Origin: Winogradskyella wandonensis
GTDB lineage: Bacteria; Bacteroidota; Bacteroidia; Flavobacteriales; Flavobacteriaceae
DNA: 64,000 bases
NCBI RefSeq assembly: GCF_004346845.1
Contig: NZ_SMGI01000003.1
Coordinates: 62,001-126,000 of the forward strand
Direction of reading: 5' to 3'
In this document: positions 8,611-17,706 of the stretch, one piece after another
How positions within the stretch are numbered: position 1 is the first letter of the stretch
How the letters are laid out: every line of letters starts with the position of its first letter
The notes under the pieces: model-generated
What the model was told of the DNA's origin: nothing
The model's input: the letters and a program-made list of their open reading frames with translations, nothing else
Databases searched by the model: none
Translations under genes and position numbers: made by a program

Positions 8611-8736
8611 ATGCGATTCATATCCTTTTAGATTAAGAAAAGAAGCTCTCTGCTACATTTCTTACTTTCTCAGATGCCGAAATAAATTCGGTATAAGCGA
8701 TTCGCACAATCCCGACATTCGGAATTAATTCTCTAC

Positions 8737-9462
8737 TTACATATTCTGAGTGTAATAATTATAATCCTTTAATATGGTATCTATAAATTGTAAGTCGTAT
8801 AAGTCTGATTTTATGCCTAAAACGTCACAAATTTTGTTTCGTAACAGATGAAGTGTTTTGTAATCATTATTCTTTTTTGAAACCAAAAAGGCTTCTTTAA
8901 CAATGCGTACATCTTTGTCTGTAAGTTGGGTAACATTGCTAAAAACAGGCTGGTAATCATCTGTTATATCTTCAAGAATAGTACTTGTAATTTTATGTTT
9001 CTTTTTTACACTTATAACCACTGTTCCTGCTGCTGCATCTCCGACGCGTTGTTTTCTTTCAGATAATAAAATACTTAGGACTCCAATAGATGAAAAGAAC
9101 AACCAAATATCAACAATACGTAACATCCACCTGACTAACAAATTATACCATTGTGTCGGCGCCCCATCCAGTCGAACCACCTTTATTTTCATTATCATTT
9201 TACCAATGGTACGACCACCAAAAATAATATGACAAATCAGCGAATAGAAAAATGCAGGTAAATAAAATAGACCCAAAAAACCTCTTCTTGTCCAACCATC
9301 CGCATCGAAAATCTGTGACATATTCACCAAATTTTCCATAATGGTCATATATGTGAGTAAAATAACACCATCTATTAGAAATGCCACCATGCGCTCGCCA
9401 AGACCAATAAGCTTATAATCTAAGTTTACATTTTGTGCAGTGTTAATTGCTAATTTGCCCAT
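8737..9462 (-). CDS. RDD family membrane protein
   Basis: A 241-residue protein with an RDD domain at about 15-150 (two to four membrane segments; ERMVAFLIDGVILLTYM and SLICHIIFGGRTIGKMIMKI) and a soluble C-terminal part of about 90 residues. RDD proteins are inner-membrane proteins of uncertain, sometimes transport-related, function. It is divergent from the SpoIIM-like operon with 36 bp between the starts; RDD genes commonly sit beside SpoIIM/MoxR/DUF58 clusters, so shared regulation is likely. Confidence 0.85.
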   Translation of the reverse strand: MGKLAINTAQNVNLDYKLIGLGERMVAFLIDGVILLTYMTIMENLVNMSQIFDADGWTRRGFLGLFYLPAFFYSLICHIIFGGRTIGKMIMKIKVVRLDGAPTQWYNLLVRWMLRIVDIWLFFSSIGVLSILLSERKQRVGDAAAGTVVISVKKKHKITSTILEDITDDYQPVFSNVTQLTDKDVRIVKEAFLVSKKNNDYKTLHLLRNKICDVLGIKSDLYDLQFIDTILKDYNYYTQNM

Positions 9463-9498
9463 GGAAATGTATATTCGTTTTTAAATTTAAAACAGTTT

Positions 9499-10482
9499 AT
9501 GCGCGAAGCATCTTTCGTTAAGCAAAATAAGGAAAAATGGATTGTATTTGAAAAAGCATTAGATAATAATGTAAAAATAAGTCCAGATGACTTGGCGTCA
9601 TATTACATCCAACTCACCAATGATTTGGCTTACGCTCAAACCTATTATCCTGAAAGTAAAACCTTACTTTATTTAAATTCTCTAGCTTCGCAAGCGCATC
9701 AAAAAATCTATATTACCAAAAAGGAATCCAAAAACAAGATTGTTTCGTTTTGGAGGGATGAGTTTCCTCTTTTTTTTAGACAGTACCATAAAACCCTATT
9801 ACACACATTTTTAATATTTATGGTAGCTGTAGTCATCGGTGCTGTTTCTACGCTTAACGATGACTCTTTTGTAAGACTTATTTTAGGCGATGGTTATGTA
9901 AATATGACTATAGAAAATATTGAAAAAGGTGAGCCTATGGCCGTTTATAAAAGCGGAAGTAATATTGGCTCGTTTCTAGGGATAACTATTAACAACATAC
10001 GCGTGGCTATAATAGCCTTTGCCTTTGGTGTATTTTTTAGTGTTGGTACCATCTATGTGCTTTTTAGCAATGGCATAATGCTTGGTGCCTTTATTACCTT
10101 CTTTTACAATTACGGTATTTTAGAAAAAACCTCTACGGTTTGGTTGCATGGTACAATAGAAATTTCGGTAATTGTTATCGCTGGCTGTGCTGGCTTGGTT
10201 ATGGGAAATAGTTTTTTATTCCCAAAAACCTATTCACGTAGAGTTGCTTTTATGAAAGGCGCCAAAGACGGTTTAAAAATTGTAGTAAGTACCATTCCGT
10301 TTTTTATTATTGCTGGCTTTATAGAAGGTTTTATTACACGTTACGGCGAACAGATGCCTTGGTTTTTGGCTTACGGCATTATCTTTTTATCGCTTTTTAT
10401 CATTGTTTACTACTATATATTTTACCCAATTCTTTTGGAAAAAGCAGCCAAACAACATGCCCCTAAACTGCAATTAACGTGA
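9499..10482 (+). CDS. stage II sporulation protein M (SpoIIM/DUF95) family membrane protein
   Basis: A 327-residue protein with a soluble N-terminal part of about 95 residues and five to six membrane segments. The central part shows the SpoIIM-family pattern (NNIRVAIIAFAFGVFFSVGT, then GILEKTSTVWLHGTIEISVI). In sporulators SpoIIM works in engulfment with SpoIIP/D; in Bacteroidota the family has no sporulation role and is found with MoxR ATPases. First gene of a six-gene operon ending at 15701; the next gene overlaps it by 4 bp (GTGA). Confidence 0.85.
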   Translation: MREASFVKQNKEKWIVFEKALDNNVKISPDDLASYYIQLTNDLAYAQTYYPESKTLLYLNSLASQAHQKIYITKKESKNKIVSFWRDEFPLFFRQYHKTLLHTFLIFMVAVVIGAVSTLNDDSFVRLILGDGYVNMTIENIEKGEPMAVYKSGSNIGSFLGITINNIRVAIIAFAFGVFFSVGTIYVLFSNGIMLGAFITFFYNYGILEKTSTVWLHGTIEISVIVIAGCAGLVMGNSFLFPKTYSRRVAFMKGAKDGLKIVVSTIPFFIIAGFIEGFITRYGEQMPWFLAYGIIFLSLFIIVYYYIFYPILLEKAAKQHAPKLQLT

Positions 10483-11405
10483 AGAAACAATATATAGAAT
10501 TTAGAAATCGTAGCGGTTTCGGCGATATTATTAACAATTACTTTTTGTTTTTAAAATACAATTTTAAAGAATACAGTTCACTATATCTAAGATACAACGC
10601 TGTAAGTATTGTTTTAACCATTATAGCGTCGTATTTGCTTGTTACAGGATTTATGGGATTGGCAAGCCGAGATTTTAGATTTGGAATGGGTACAAATATT
10701 GAAACTGAAGGTTATTTCTTCGGAGGTATGATTATTCTTTTACTTATTATTTTTGTTACTTCCCTTATTAATTATAGTTTTTCTAGTGCATATGTGGTAG
10801 ATTATGTAAATAACAACGGAAAAGTTGAATCTAAATCTATATGGAAGCAAATAAAGCGTAATATAGGAGACATCATTATTTTAGTTATTGTGGGCGCACT
10901 TATGTATTTTGCTTACTTAATTATATCGGTAATGATATCGTTTATTCCTTTTCTAGGCTTTATCGCACAATATGCAATGAGCTTTACACTATCTGCTATA
11001 TTTGGTTTAACATTTATGTCAATGTTTTCTAGGAGTAACGGTTTTAGTCAGGCTATTTCAGAAGGGTTTAATTTTACGTTTAATAGTTTTCTTAAGGTAA
11101 TTGGTTACGGTTTGGTTATTGGCATTCTTAATTTAATGGTAACTGCTTTAATATTAGCAATTCCTGGCTTTTTAATTGGTATCTACACCTATTTCTCAGT
11201 AGAAAATAATATAGAACTTGTAGGTAATACATTTGCAACTTTAGTGTTTACCTTTGGTTTTATTGCCTTTATATTGTCTTTTATATACACCCAAGCCCTA
11301 ACTCAAGTGGCATTTGGTGTTTTGTATTATAATTTGTTCGAGTTAAAACACAATACATACTTACAACAGAAAATTAATCAAATAGGTGTTAATGAACAGT
11401 TGTAA
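10479..11405 (+). CDS. polytopic membrane protein of the MoxR operon
   Basis: A 308-residue protein with about six membrane segments and a basic N-terminus. No enzymatic motif was recognised. The GTG start at 10479 overlaps the stop of the SpoIIM-like gene in a GTGA arrangement, a sign of translational coupling. It resembles uncharacterised proteins that stand second in flavobacterial SpoIIM-MoxR-DUF58 operons. By context it may form a membrane complex with the SpoIIM-like and DUF4129 proteins, but this is inferred only. Confidence 0.7.
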   Translation: MKKQYIEFRNRSGFGDIINNYFLFLKYNFKEYSSLYLRYNAVSIVLTIIASYLLVTGFMGLASRDFRFGMGTNIETEGYFFGGMIILLLIIFVTSLINYSFSSAYVVDYVNNNGKVESKSIWKQIKRNIGDIIILVIVGALMYFAYLIISVMISFIPFLGFIAQYAMSFTLSAIFGLTFMSMFSRSNGFSQAISEGFNFTFNSFLKVIGYGLVIGILNLMVTALILAIPGFLIGIYTYFSVENNIELVGNTFATLVFTFGFIAFILSFIYTQALTQVAFGVLYYNLFELKHNTYLQQKINQIGVNEQL

Positions 11406-12120
11406 AGCAAAATACATCACCTTTTTAAGCTTTTTTGTATATGCGTTTGCAAAAGCTCAGGACACCATAAAACAGGTTGCACAAGACTCTTCGGACATAG
11501 ATGTTATTCCTTTTAAAGAAGGAATAAAAGAGCGCTATTCTGGAGATGAGTTTAATTATAATATTAATGATACTGGCGGTGTAAACCTCATACAACGAAT
11601 TCTAAGAAAATTTTTTGGATGGCTAAGTGATTTGTTTGGTTTTGATATTAGTTATGTTAATTACCAAACCTTAGAATATATTATCTACGGATTATTAGGA
11701 TGTGGTGCATTCTACTTATTACTAAAGTTTCTTTTAGAGAATCCTGTGAGCTCAGTTTTTAAGACTGAAACCAAGACTATAGATGGTTTTAATTATGTTG
11801 AAGAAGATATAGAAACCGTCGATTTTGATAAACTCATCAACTCCGCACTAAAAGAAAATAATTATAGACTTGCCACTCGATTTTTGTATTTAAAATCCCT
11901 TAAATCCCTAAGTTCAAAAGGTATTATAGAGTGGCACTATGACAAAACCAACAATGATTATTTACGAGAAATAAAAAGTAACGATACTAAATCATTGTTT
12001 AAAAGGGCATCTTATATTTACGACTACGTATGGTATGGTGAGTTTCCCATAGACGAGGCTGGCTTTAATAAAAATAAAGACGATTTTAATTCTCTTATAA
12101 AACTAAAATCAAATGGATAA
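11392..12120 (+). CDS. DUF4129 domain-containing membrane protein
   Basis: About 242 residues. The preferred start is the ATG at 11392, which gives a signal-peptide-like N-terminus ending near AKAQ; a GTG two codons earlier is possible. A membrane segment lies at about 101-118 (YIIYGLLGCGAFYLLLKF), followed by a cytoplasmic DUF4129-type C-terminal domain with an YRLATRFLYLKSLKSL helix. DUF4129 is often found as the C-terminal part of transglutaminase-like proteins or alone in MoxR clusters. It overlaps both neighbours by a few bases. Confidence 0.75.
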   Translation: MNSCKAKYITFLSFFVYAFAKAQDTIKQVAQDSSDIDVIPFKEGIKERYSGDEFNYNINDTGGVNLIQRILRKFFGWLSDLFGFDISYVNYQTLEYIIYGLLGCGAFYLLLKFLLENPVSSVFKTETKTIDGFNYVEEDIETVDFDKLINSALKENNYRLATRFLYLKSLKSLSSKGIIEWHYDKTNNDYLREIKSNDTKSLFKRASYIYDYVWYGEFPIDEAGFNKNKDDFNSLIKLKSNG

Positions 12121-13312
12121 ACGCTCTAAAATTGCATTATATGCCATTGGGGCGGTCATTCTATTATTGATGATTGCAGAAGTCGCCAAACCCAAACCGT
12201 TAAATTGGCGCGACTCCTACTCTGCGGCAGACAAAATCCCTTTAGGTTGCTATGTGCTTTACAATGAACTTGAGACATTTAGTGATGGAGACGTATTAGA
12301 AAATACGGAATCTCTCTATTTATACTTAAAGACTATTGATTCTTTAGAAGCCAAAAAATCGCTTTTCATCATTAATGGTTATGTAAGTTTAACCGAACAA
12401 GACGCCAACGCCATTATCGATTTTGTAGACCATGGTAATACTGTATTTTTAAGCAGTAAAGGACTATATGGCATTTTGCGAGATACACTAAATCTTAATA
12501 TTACGCTAGATTACACCAATTTTTACAAGAAACCATCTTACAACTCATTTACAAGTCCTAACCAAAGTGAAAACAAAACCCTATACAAAGATGTAATAGA
12601 AAATGCATACATCACTTCACTAGACACATTAAATACGACGGTTTTAGGTACAATGATGGACGAAGACGAGAGTGAAAGCTTCCCGAACTTTATTAAAACA
12701 AAATTTGGTGAGAAAGGTGGCTCGTTTTACATTCATACCAATCCATATGCGTTTACCAATTATCACCTACTAAATGAAAACGAAAATTATGCCGCTACAG
12801 TTTTGTCTTACTTACCAAAACAACAGATTATATGGGACAACTATAATAAAAGCGGCAAAAAAGTAATCACAAGCCCGTTGCGCTATATTTTAACTAATCC
12901 TGCGTTAAAATGGGCTTTTTACATTAGTCTTTTTAGCTTGATTCTCTTTGTAATTTTCAAAGGTAAACGGACACAACGTATCATCCCAGTTGTAGAGAAA
13001 TTAGAAAACTCAACCGTAGAATTTACCCAAACTATTGGCGAACTCTACTATCAACATGGCGACTACTCTAATATTATTGCTAAGAAAATTCAATATTTTT
13101 TAGAATTTATTAGAACAAAATATTTTTTAAATACCACTAACCTAAACAGTAGTTTTATCGAAAAGCTAGCTTTAAAATCTTCAAACTCAAAAGAAGACGC
13201 AAAAGCAATCGTCGATTATTTATTGTATTTAAAATCTAAAACCGTACATAGCGAAAGTGAGCTGATAGAGCTCAATAAAAAAATTGAAAAATTCACAAAA
13301 AACAATCTCTAA
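12113..13312 (+). CDS. DUF4350 domain-containing protein
   Basis: A 399-residue protein with an N-terminal membrane anchor (about 8-23), an extracytoplasmic DUF4350 region related to GATase1-like folds, a second membrane segment near 263-283 (WAFYISLFSLILFVIFKG), and a cytoplasmic helical C-terminus. DUF4350 proteins accompany MoxR-DUF58 operons in many bacteria and have no proven activity. The gene overlaps the DUF4129 gene by 8 bp and the moxR gene by one base (TAATG). Confidence 0.8.
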   Translation: MDKRSKIALYAIGAVILLLMIAEVAKPKPLNWRDSYSAADKIPLGCYVLYNELETFSDGDVLENTESLYLYLKTIDSLEAKKSLFIINGYVSLTEQDANAIIDFVDHGNTVFLSSKGLYGILRDTLNLNITLDYTNFYKKPSYNSFTSPNQSENKTLYKDVIENAYITSLDTLNTTVLGTMMDEDESESFPNFIKTKFGEKGGSFYIHTNPYAFTNYHLLNENENYAATVLSYLPKQQIIWDNYNKSGKKVITSPLRYILTNPALKWAFYISLFSLILFVIFKGKRTQRIIPVVEKLENSTVEFTQTIGELYYQHGDYSNIIAKKIQYFLEFIRTKYFLNTTNLNSSFIEKLALKSSNSKEDAKAIVDYLLYLKSKTVHSESELIELNKKIEKFTKNNL

Positions 13313-14370
13313 TGGAAGAACAAAATACATCGCCCGAGGCGGAAAATAACCAACCTCTTAACGAGAACATTGCACCCGAAAGTAGCGAGCAAAATGCAGA
13401 CAGTACCTTTGAAAGTCGTATTGATTTAAAACCACTTCAGGATAGTGTAGAACAAATAAAAAATGAAATCGCCAAAATAATTGTGGGTCAGAATGAAATG
13501 ATAGAACTTCTAATCATTTCTATACTTACAAATGGTCATGCTTTAATCGAAGGTGTACCTGGTGTCGCAAAAACAGTTACGGCTAAGTTACTGGCCAAAA
13601 CCATGGCTGTAGATTTTAGTCGTATTCAATTTACGCCAGATTTAATGCCAAGTGACATCTTAGGAACTTCGGTTTTTAATGTTAAAACCAATGAGTTTGA
13701 GTACAAAAAAGGCCCAATCTTCTCTAACATTGTTCTTATAGACGAAATCAACCGTGCTCCAGCAAAAACACAAGCTGCCCTTTTCGAGGTTATGGCAGAA
13801 CGCCAAATAACTATGGATGGTACAGAGTACAAAATGGCACCCCCATTCTTGGTATTTGCGACGCAAAACCCTATAGAGCAAGAAGGCACTTACCGTTTAC
13901 CAGAAGCGCAGTTAGACCGTTTCTTATTTAAAATAAATGTAGATTATCCGTCTTTAGAAAACGAGATTCAGATTCTTACCGACAACCATAATCGACAAGA
14001 TAAAATGGATTTTAATGCCATAGCTTCGGTTCTGTCGGCAGAAAACATTATTAAATATCAAGAATTGATAAAACAAGTAGTTGTAGAGCGCAATCTACTA
14101 AACTACATTGCTGCCATTGTGCATAATACTAGAACCAATGCCAACTTATATCTTGGTGCTTCGCCAAGAGCGTCTTTGGCAATCTTAAACGCGTCGAAAG
14201 CAAACGCAGCCATTAATGGACGTGATTTTGTAACACCAGACGATATAAAACGCTGTACAAAAGCCGTGCTTCAACATCGTTTAGTATTAACTCCAGAGCG
14301 CGAAATGGAGGCATTTACAGTAGATAAGGTTGTTGACCAAATTCTTGAAACTATTGAGATTCCTAGATAG
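13312..14370 (+). CDS. MoxR family AAA+ ATPase
   Basis: A 352-residue AAA+ ATPase of the MoxR class. An acidic, low-complexity N-terminus of about 35 residues precedes the ATPase core. Walker A is GVPGVAKT (near 80-87), Walker B is VLIDEINRAP (near 143-152), and ATQNPIEQEGTYRLPEAQLDRF is followed by the sensor region; the C-terminal lid contains GASPRAS. MoxR ATPases are chaperones that mature or remodel protein complexes, usually together with a von Willebrand A partner. Here the partners are DUF58, DUF4350 and SpoIIM-like proteins; no VWA gene is in the operon. Confidence 0.92.
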   Translation: MEEQNTSPEAENNQPLNENIAPESSEQNADSTFESRIDLKPLQDSVEQIKNEIAKIIVGQNEMIELLIISILTNGHALIEGVPGVAKTVTAKLLAKTMAVDFSRIQFTPDLMPSDILGTSVFNVKTNEFEYKKGPIFSNIVLIDEINRAPAKTQAALFEVMAERQITMDGTEYKMAPPFLVFATQNPIEQEGTYRLPEAQLDRFLFKINVDYPSLENEIQILTDNHNRQDKMDFNAIASVLSAENIIKYQELIKQVVVERNLLNYIAAIVHNTRTNANLYLGASPRASLAILNASKANAAINGRDFVTPDDIKRCTKAVLQHRLVLTPEREMEAFTVDKVVDQILETIEIPR

Positions 14371-15701
14371 TGAAACGCCTTTTTAAACATATCTATTTAA
14401 CCTCTCGCTTTTTTACAATAGCTGGTACTCTGGTAGGGCTAAGCATATTTGCGTATCTATTTCCTGGCTTATTCCCTATTGTAAAACTATTGTTTTATAT
14501 AGCCATAGGTCTTTTTGTTGTGGATGTTATTTTACTTTTTAAACAAAGAGGAATTAATGCCACCAGAATTTTACCAGAAAAGTTAAGTAATGGCGATGAT
14601 AACCCAATTGAAATACATCTAACCAACACTTACAATTATAAGGCTGACCTTCTATTAATTGATGAGCTACCGTTTCAATACCAGAAGCGTGATTTTGAAA
14701 TTAATACCTCGCTAAAACCTCAGGAACAGAAAAAAATAACCTACACGCTAAGACCTTTAGAGCGTGGCGAATATTATTTTGGAAACTTAAACGTTTACGC
14801 CAATTCGCCAATTAATCTTCTAACACGTCGTTATCAGTTTGGTAAAGATGCAATGGTGCCTAATTACCCTTCATTTTTACAGCTGCGTAAATACATGTTA
14901 TTGGCGTTTTCTAATAAGTTGTTTGAATACGGCTTGAAAAAAATAAGACGTATCGGACATACTATGGAATTTGAGCAAATTAAAGACTATGTCATGGGTG
15001 ATGACATTAGAAACATTAATTGGAAAGCCACCGCTAAGCGTAACCAGTTAATGGTTAATCAATTTCAGGATGAACGCTCTCAACCCATTTACAGTGTTAT
15101 TGACAAAGGTCGCGCTATGATGATGCCTTTTGAGGGTTTAAGCCTATTAGATTATGCCATAAACGCAACGCTTGTTATTAGTAATGTGGCTCTAAAGAAG
15201 CAAGATAAAGCCGGTATGTTTACGTTCTCTAAAAAAGTTGAAAATAGAGTAATCGCAGAACGAAGACCGTCGCAGATGAATACGATTCTTGAAACTTTAT
15301 ACAATGTTAATACCAATTTTTCAGAATCTGATTTTGCCAGATTATACGTCGATGTAAAACGAAACATTACGCAGCGTAGCCTATTATTACTTTATACCAA
15401 TTTTGAAACTTTAGATGCCTTACATCGCCAATTGCCCTATTTGCAAGCTATTGCAAAGAACCATTTGTTAGTGGTTATCTTTTTTGAAAATACGGAACTA
15501 CATCAGCTTACAAAAGATAAGGCTGAAAATACCTATGAAATTTTTCAGAAAACGATAGCCGAAAAATTTATCTACGAAAAGAAACTTATCGTTAATGAGT
15601 TACATAAATATGGGATTCAAACCATTTTAACGGCTCCAGAGCATTTAACGGTAAACACCATCAATAAATATTTAGAGATTAAAGCACGTGGTTTGCTCTA
15701 A
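14370..15701 (+). CDS. DUF58 domain-containing protein
   Basis: A 443-residue protein with two N-terminal membrane segments (about 13-31 and 36-54), a beta-rich region and the DUF58 core at about 195-300 (FEQIKDYVMGDDIRNINW, TAKRNQLMVNQF). The C-terminal half has a VWA-like fold in this family. The GTG start at 14370 overlaps the last base of the moxR stop (TAGTG). DUF58 proteins almost always accompany MoxR ATPases and may be their membrane-linked substrate or adaptor. It is the last gene of the operon. Confidence 0.88.
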   Translation: MKRLFKHIYLTSRFFTIAGTLVGLSIFAYLFPGLFPIVKLLFYIAIGLFVVDVILLFKQRGINATRILPEKLSNGDDNPIEIHLTNTYNYKADLLLIDELPFQYQKRDFEINTSLKPQEQKKITYTLRPLERGEYYFGNLNVYANSPINLLTRRYQFGKDAMVPNYPSFLQLRKYMLLAFSNKLFEYGLKKIRRIGHTMEFEQIKDYVMGDDIRNINWKATAKRNQLMVNQFQDERSQPIYSVIDKGRAMMMPFEGLSLLDYAINATLVISNVALKKQDKAGMFTFSKKVENRVIAERRPSQMNTILETLYNVNTNFSESDFARLYVDVKRNITQRSLLLLYTNFETLDALHRQLPYLQAIAKNHLLVVIFFENTELHQLTKDKAENTYEIFQKTIAEKFIYEKKLIVNELHKYGIQTILTAPEHLTVNTINKYLEIKARGLL

Positions 15702-15825
15702 GTCATAGAATAATTACAGTTCGTCATTCTAAAATTACACTTCGGTATTTATAATTATGTAAAATTTAGTATGCAGTGGATATTTGTATCATCAATTACA
15801 AAGAAACCATTAAAACAGTACCATT

Positions 15826-16239
15826 ATGAAGAATTTATTTTTTACCATCGCTTTAGTTTTTACGTCATTTATCGGATTTTCTCAAGAAGGCGCAACCATA
15901 ACCGTGACCATAGACAATGTAGCCAATAATAACGGTACAGTTGGTATGGCATTGCATACAGAAAATACCTTTATGAAAGCCGCACCAATAATGGCAAAAT
16001 CTTCTAAAATTGAAGATAACAAAGTCGTAATTACTTTTGAAAATGTACAACCAGGCGTATATGCTGTTTTGGCAAACCACGATGCAAATGATAACGGCAA
16101 GATGGACTTTAGAGAAAACGGAATGCCGCTTGAAGCTTATGGCGCTTCTAATAATGTAATGAATTTTGGACCACCACAATTCGCAGATGCCAAGTTTACT
16201 GTAACAGATAAAGATATAGAGTTAACCATAAGATTCTAA
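15826..16239 (+). CDS. DUF2141 domain-containing secreted protein
   Basis: A 137-residue protein with a signal peptide (about 1-19, ending GFSQ) and a single DUF2141 domain of beta-sandwich type. The motif AVLANHDANDNGKMDF at about 84-99 resembles a calcium-binding loop and is conserved in the family. Function unknown; expected in the periplasm or outside. It stands alone, with a terminator at 16289-16318. Confidence 0.85.
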   Translation: MKNLFFTIALVFTSFIGFSQEGATITVTIDNVANNNGTVGMALHTENTFMKAAPIMAKSSKIEDNKVVITFENVQPGVYAVLANHDANDNGKMDFRENGMPLEAYGASNNVMNFGPPQFADAKFTVTDKDIELTIRF

Positions 16240-16259
16240 TAACCAATAAAACAAATTTG

Positions 16260-16278
16260 CCCTGAGCCTGCCAAAGGG
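16260..16278. repeat. dispersed palindromic repeat, divergent copy
   Basis: CCCTGAGCCTGCCAAAGGG has complementary ends (CCCT/AGGG). Its CTGAG core resembles, in reverse orientation, the CTTCGAC..CTCAG units at 8588, 45535 and 52332. It lies between the DUF2141 gene and its terminator. Confidence 0.4.
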
Positions 16279-16288
16279 CCAATTAACC

Positions 16289-16318
16289 TTAAAGACCACA
16301 ATTTAGTGGTCTTTTTTC
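16289..16318 (+). terminator. intrinsic terminator after the DUF2141 gene
   Basis: Stem AAAGACCAC / GTGGTCTTT with a 6-nt loop, followed by a run of T. Confidence 0.8.
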
Positions 16319-16389
16319 ATTAAAAATTCAATCGAAATCACTTCAGAAGGAATAGTTTTTAGTAATTTTACAATTCAATTTTATTGAAA

Positions 16390-17328
16390 ATGACAATAAC
16401 TCAACTGAAATATGCTTTGGCTATAGCAGAGCACAAAAACTTTACTAAAGCGGCCGAAAGTTGTTTTGTAACGCAACCTACATTAAGCACACAAATTCAA
16501 AAATTAGAAGACGAACTAGACGTTGTTATTTTCGATAGAGGAAAAAAACCCATTGAATTGACCGAAGTAGGTCGAAAAATTGTTTTTCAAGCACGAAATA
16601 TTGTTAACGAAGCAGATAGAATTCAGGATATTGTAGACCAGCAAAAAGGATTTATTGGTGGCGAATTTAGGTTGGGCATCATACCAACAGTAATGCCTAC
16701 GCTGCTTCCTATGTTTCTTAAGAACTTTATAAAAAAATACCCAAAAGTAAAGCTTAAGATTGAAGAATTAACCACCGAAGAAATTCTGGCGCGTATTAAC
16801 GAAGGTCATCTCGATGCCGCAATAGCAGCAACACCTCTTGAAAATGACAACATAAAAGAGCGTGTTTTGTATTACGAACCCTTTGTAGCTTATATCCCAG
16901 ATAATCACAGATTAAGAGACAAAAAAATCATTGAGATATCGGATTTAGATATCGAAGATATGCTCTTATTAGAAGACGTCCATTGCTTTAGAGATGGCGT
17001 TATTAATCTATGCAAAACACTAAAGAATCAACCAGATGATAATTTTCAATTAGAAAGCGGAAGTATTGAAACGTTGATTAAGCTCAGTGACGAAGGCCTA
17101 GGCATGACCTTGCTTCCTTATCTACACACCTTAGACTTTAGAGAAAAACTAAGTCATAAACTTAGACATTTTGAAGAACCGTCACCAGCGAGAGAAGTGA
17201 GTATAATCTATCATAAAAGTGAATTAAAAATGCAAATTATAGATGCAATGCATTCTGTTATCTCTGGTGTAATAAGAGGTGCTATTGCGTTTCAGAATGT
17301 AAATATTATAAGTCCCTTACCAAAATAA
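16390..17328 (+). CDS. oxyR: OxyR, hydrogen-peroxide-sensing LysR family regulator
   Basis: A 312-residue LysR-type regulator. The N-terminal winged helix is at 1-60 (TQPTLSTQIQKLEDEL). With the ATG at 16390 as start, Cys199 and Cys208 fall in EDVHCFRDGVINLC, exactly the numbering and spacing of the redox cysteines of Escherichia coli OxyR, whose disulfide switches on peroxide-defence genes. A TTG two codons upstream is a less likely start. No catalase or Dps gene is adjacent, so targets must lie elsewhere. A bidirectional terminator follows. Confidence 0.93.
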   Translation: MTITQLKYALAIAEHKNFTKAAESCFVTQPTLSTQIQKLEDELDVVIFDRGKKPIELTEVGRKIVFQARNIVNEADRIQDIVDQQKGFIGGEFRLGIIPTVMPTLLPMFLKNFIKKYPKVKLKIEELTTEEILARINEGHLDAAIAATPLENDNIKERVLYYEPFVAYIPDNHRLRDKKIIEISDLDIEDMLLLEDVHCFRDGVINLCKTLKNQPDDNFQLESGSIETLIKLSDEGLGMTLLPYLHTLDFREKLSHKLRHFEEPSPAREVSIIYHKSELKMQIIDAMHSVISGVIRGAIAFQNVNIISPLPK

Positions 17329-17358
17329 AAAAAGCGACTCCTAAGTCGCTTTTTTTTT
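17329..17358. terminator. bidirectional terminator between oxyR and the 65-aa gene
   Basis: Stem AAAGCGACT / AGTCGCTTT with a CCTA loop. A T-run follows on the plus strand and the plus-strand A-run gives a T-run on the minus strand, so it can end both convergent genes. Confidence 0.85.
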
Positions 17359-17554
17359 ATGCTTTTAAATAAACTAAACATTGATTTAGTTCTGGATTTT
17401 GTAGTATTAAACTTTTTATGAATATTCTAAGCTCTTCTAATTCGTACGGCAAAAGCCTTTTTACAGCTTTCTGAACTTCTTTGCAAAATAACGTGGCATC
17501 AAAACTTACCTTACTAAGAATAGTCTTAGTGTATTCAAACATTGCTCTCGCCAT
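17357..17554 (-). CDS. small conserved-looking hypothetical protein
   Basis: A 65-residue, helical, soluble protein without signal peptide. The C-terminal half (YELEELRIFIKSLILQNPEL) suggests a compact helical bundle. It has an ATG start, good coding character and a terminator placed directly at its stop codon, all of which support a real gene. No family recognised. The name is left open. Confidence 0.6.
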   Translation of the reverse strand: MARAMFEYTKTILSKVSFDATLFCKEVQKAVKRLLPYELEELRIFIKSLILQNPELNQCLVYLKA

Positions 17555-17706
17555 AGTTTTAAGGGGATTTTAGTTAAACGAAAGTAATTTTTTTTCTATA
17601 AGCCAAATTTTAATAAGTCTAAATTTATTGAAAAATCTGTTTTGTTCAACCTTAGATATTGAAAATTTAACAGCTTCTTATGTTAAAAATTACCGATAAA
17701 TGGAAC

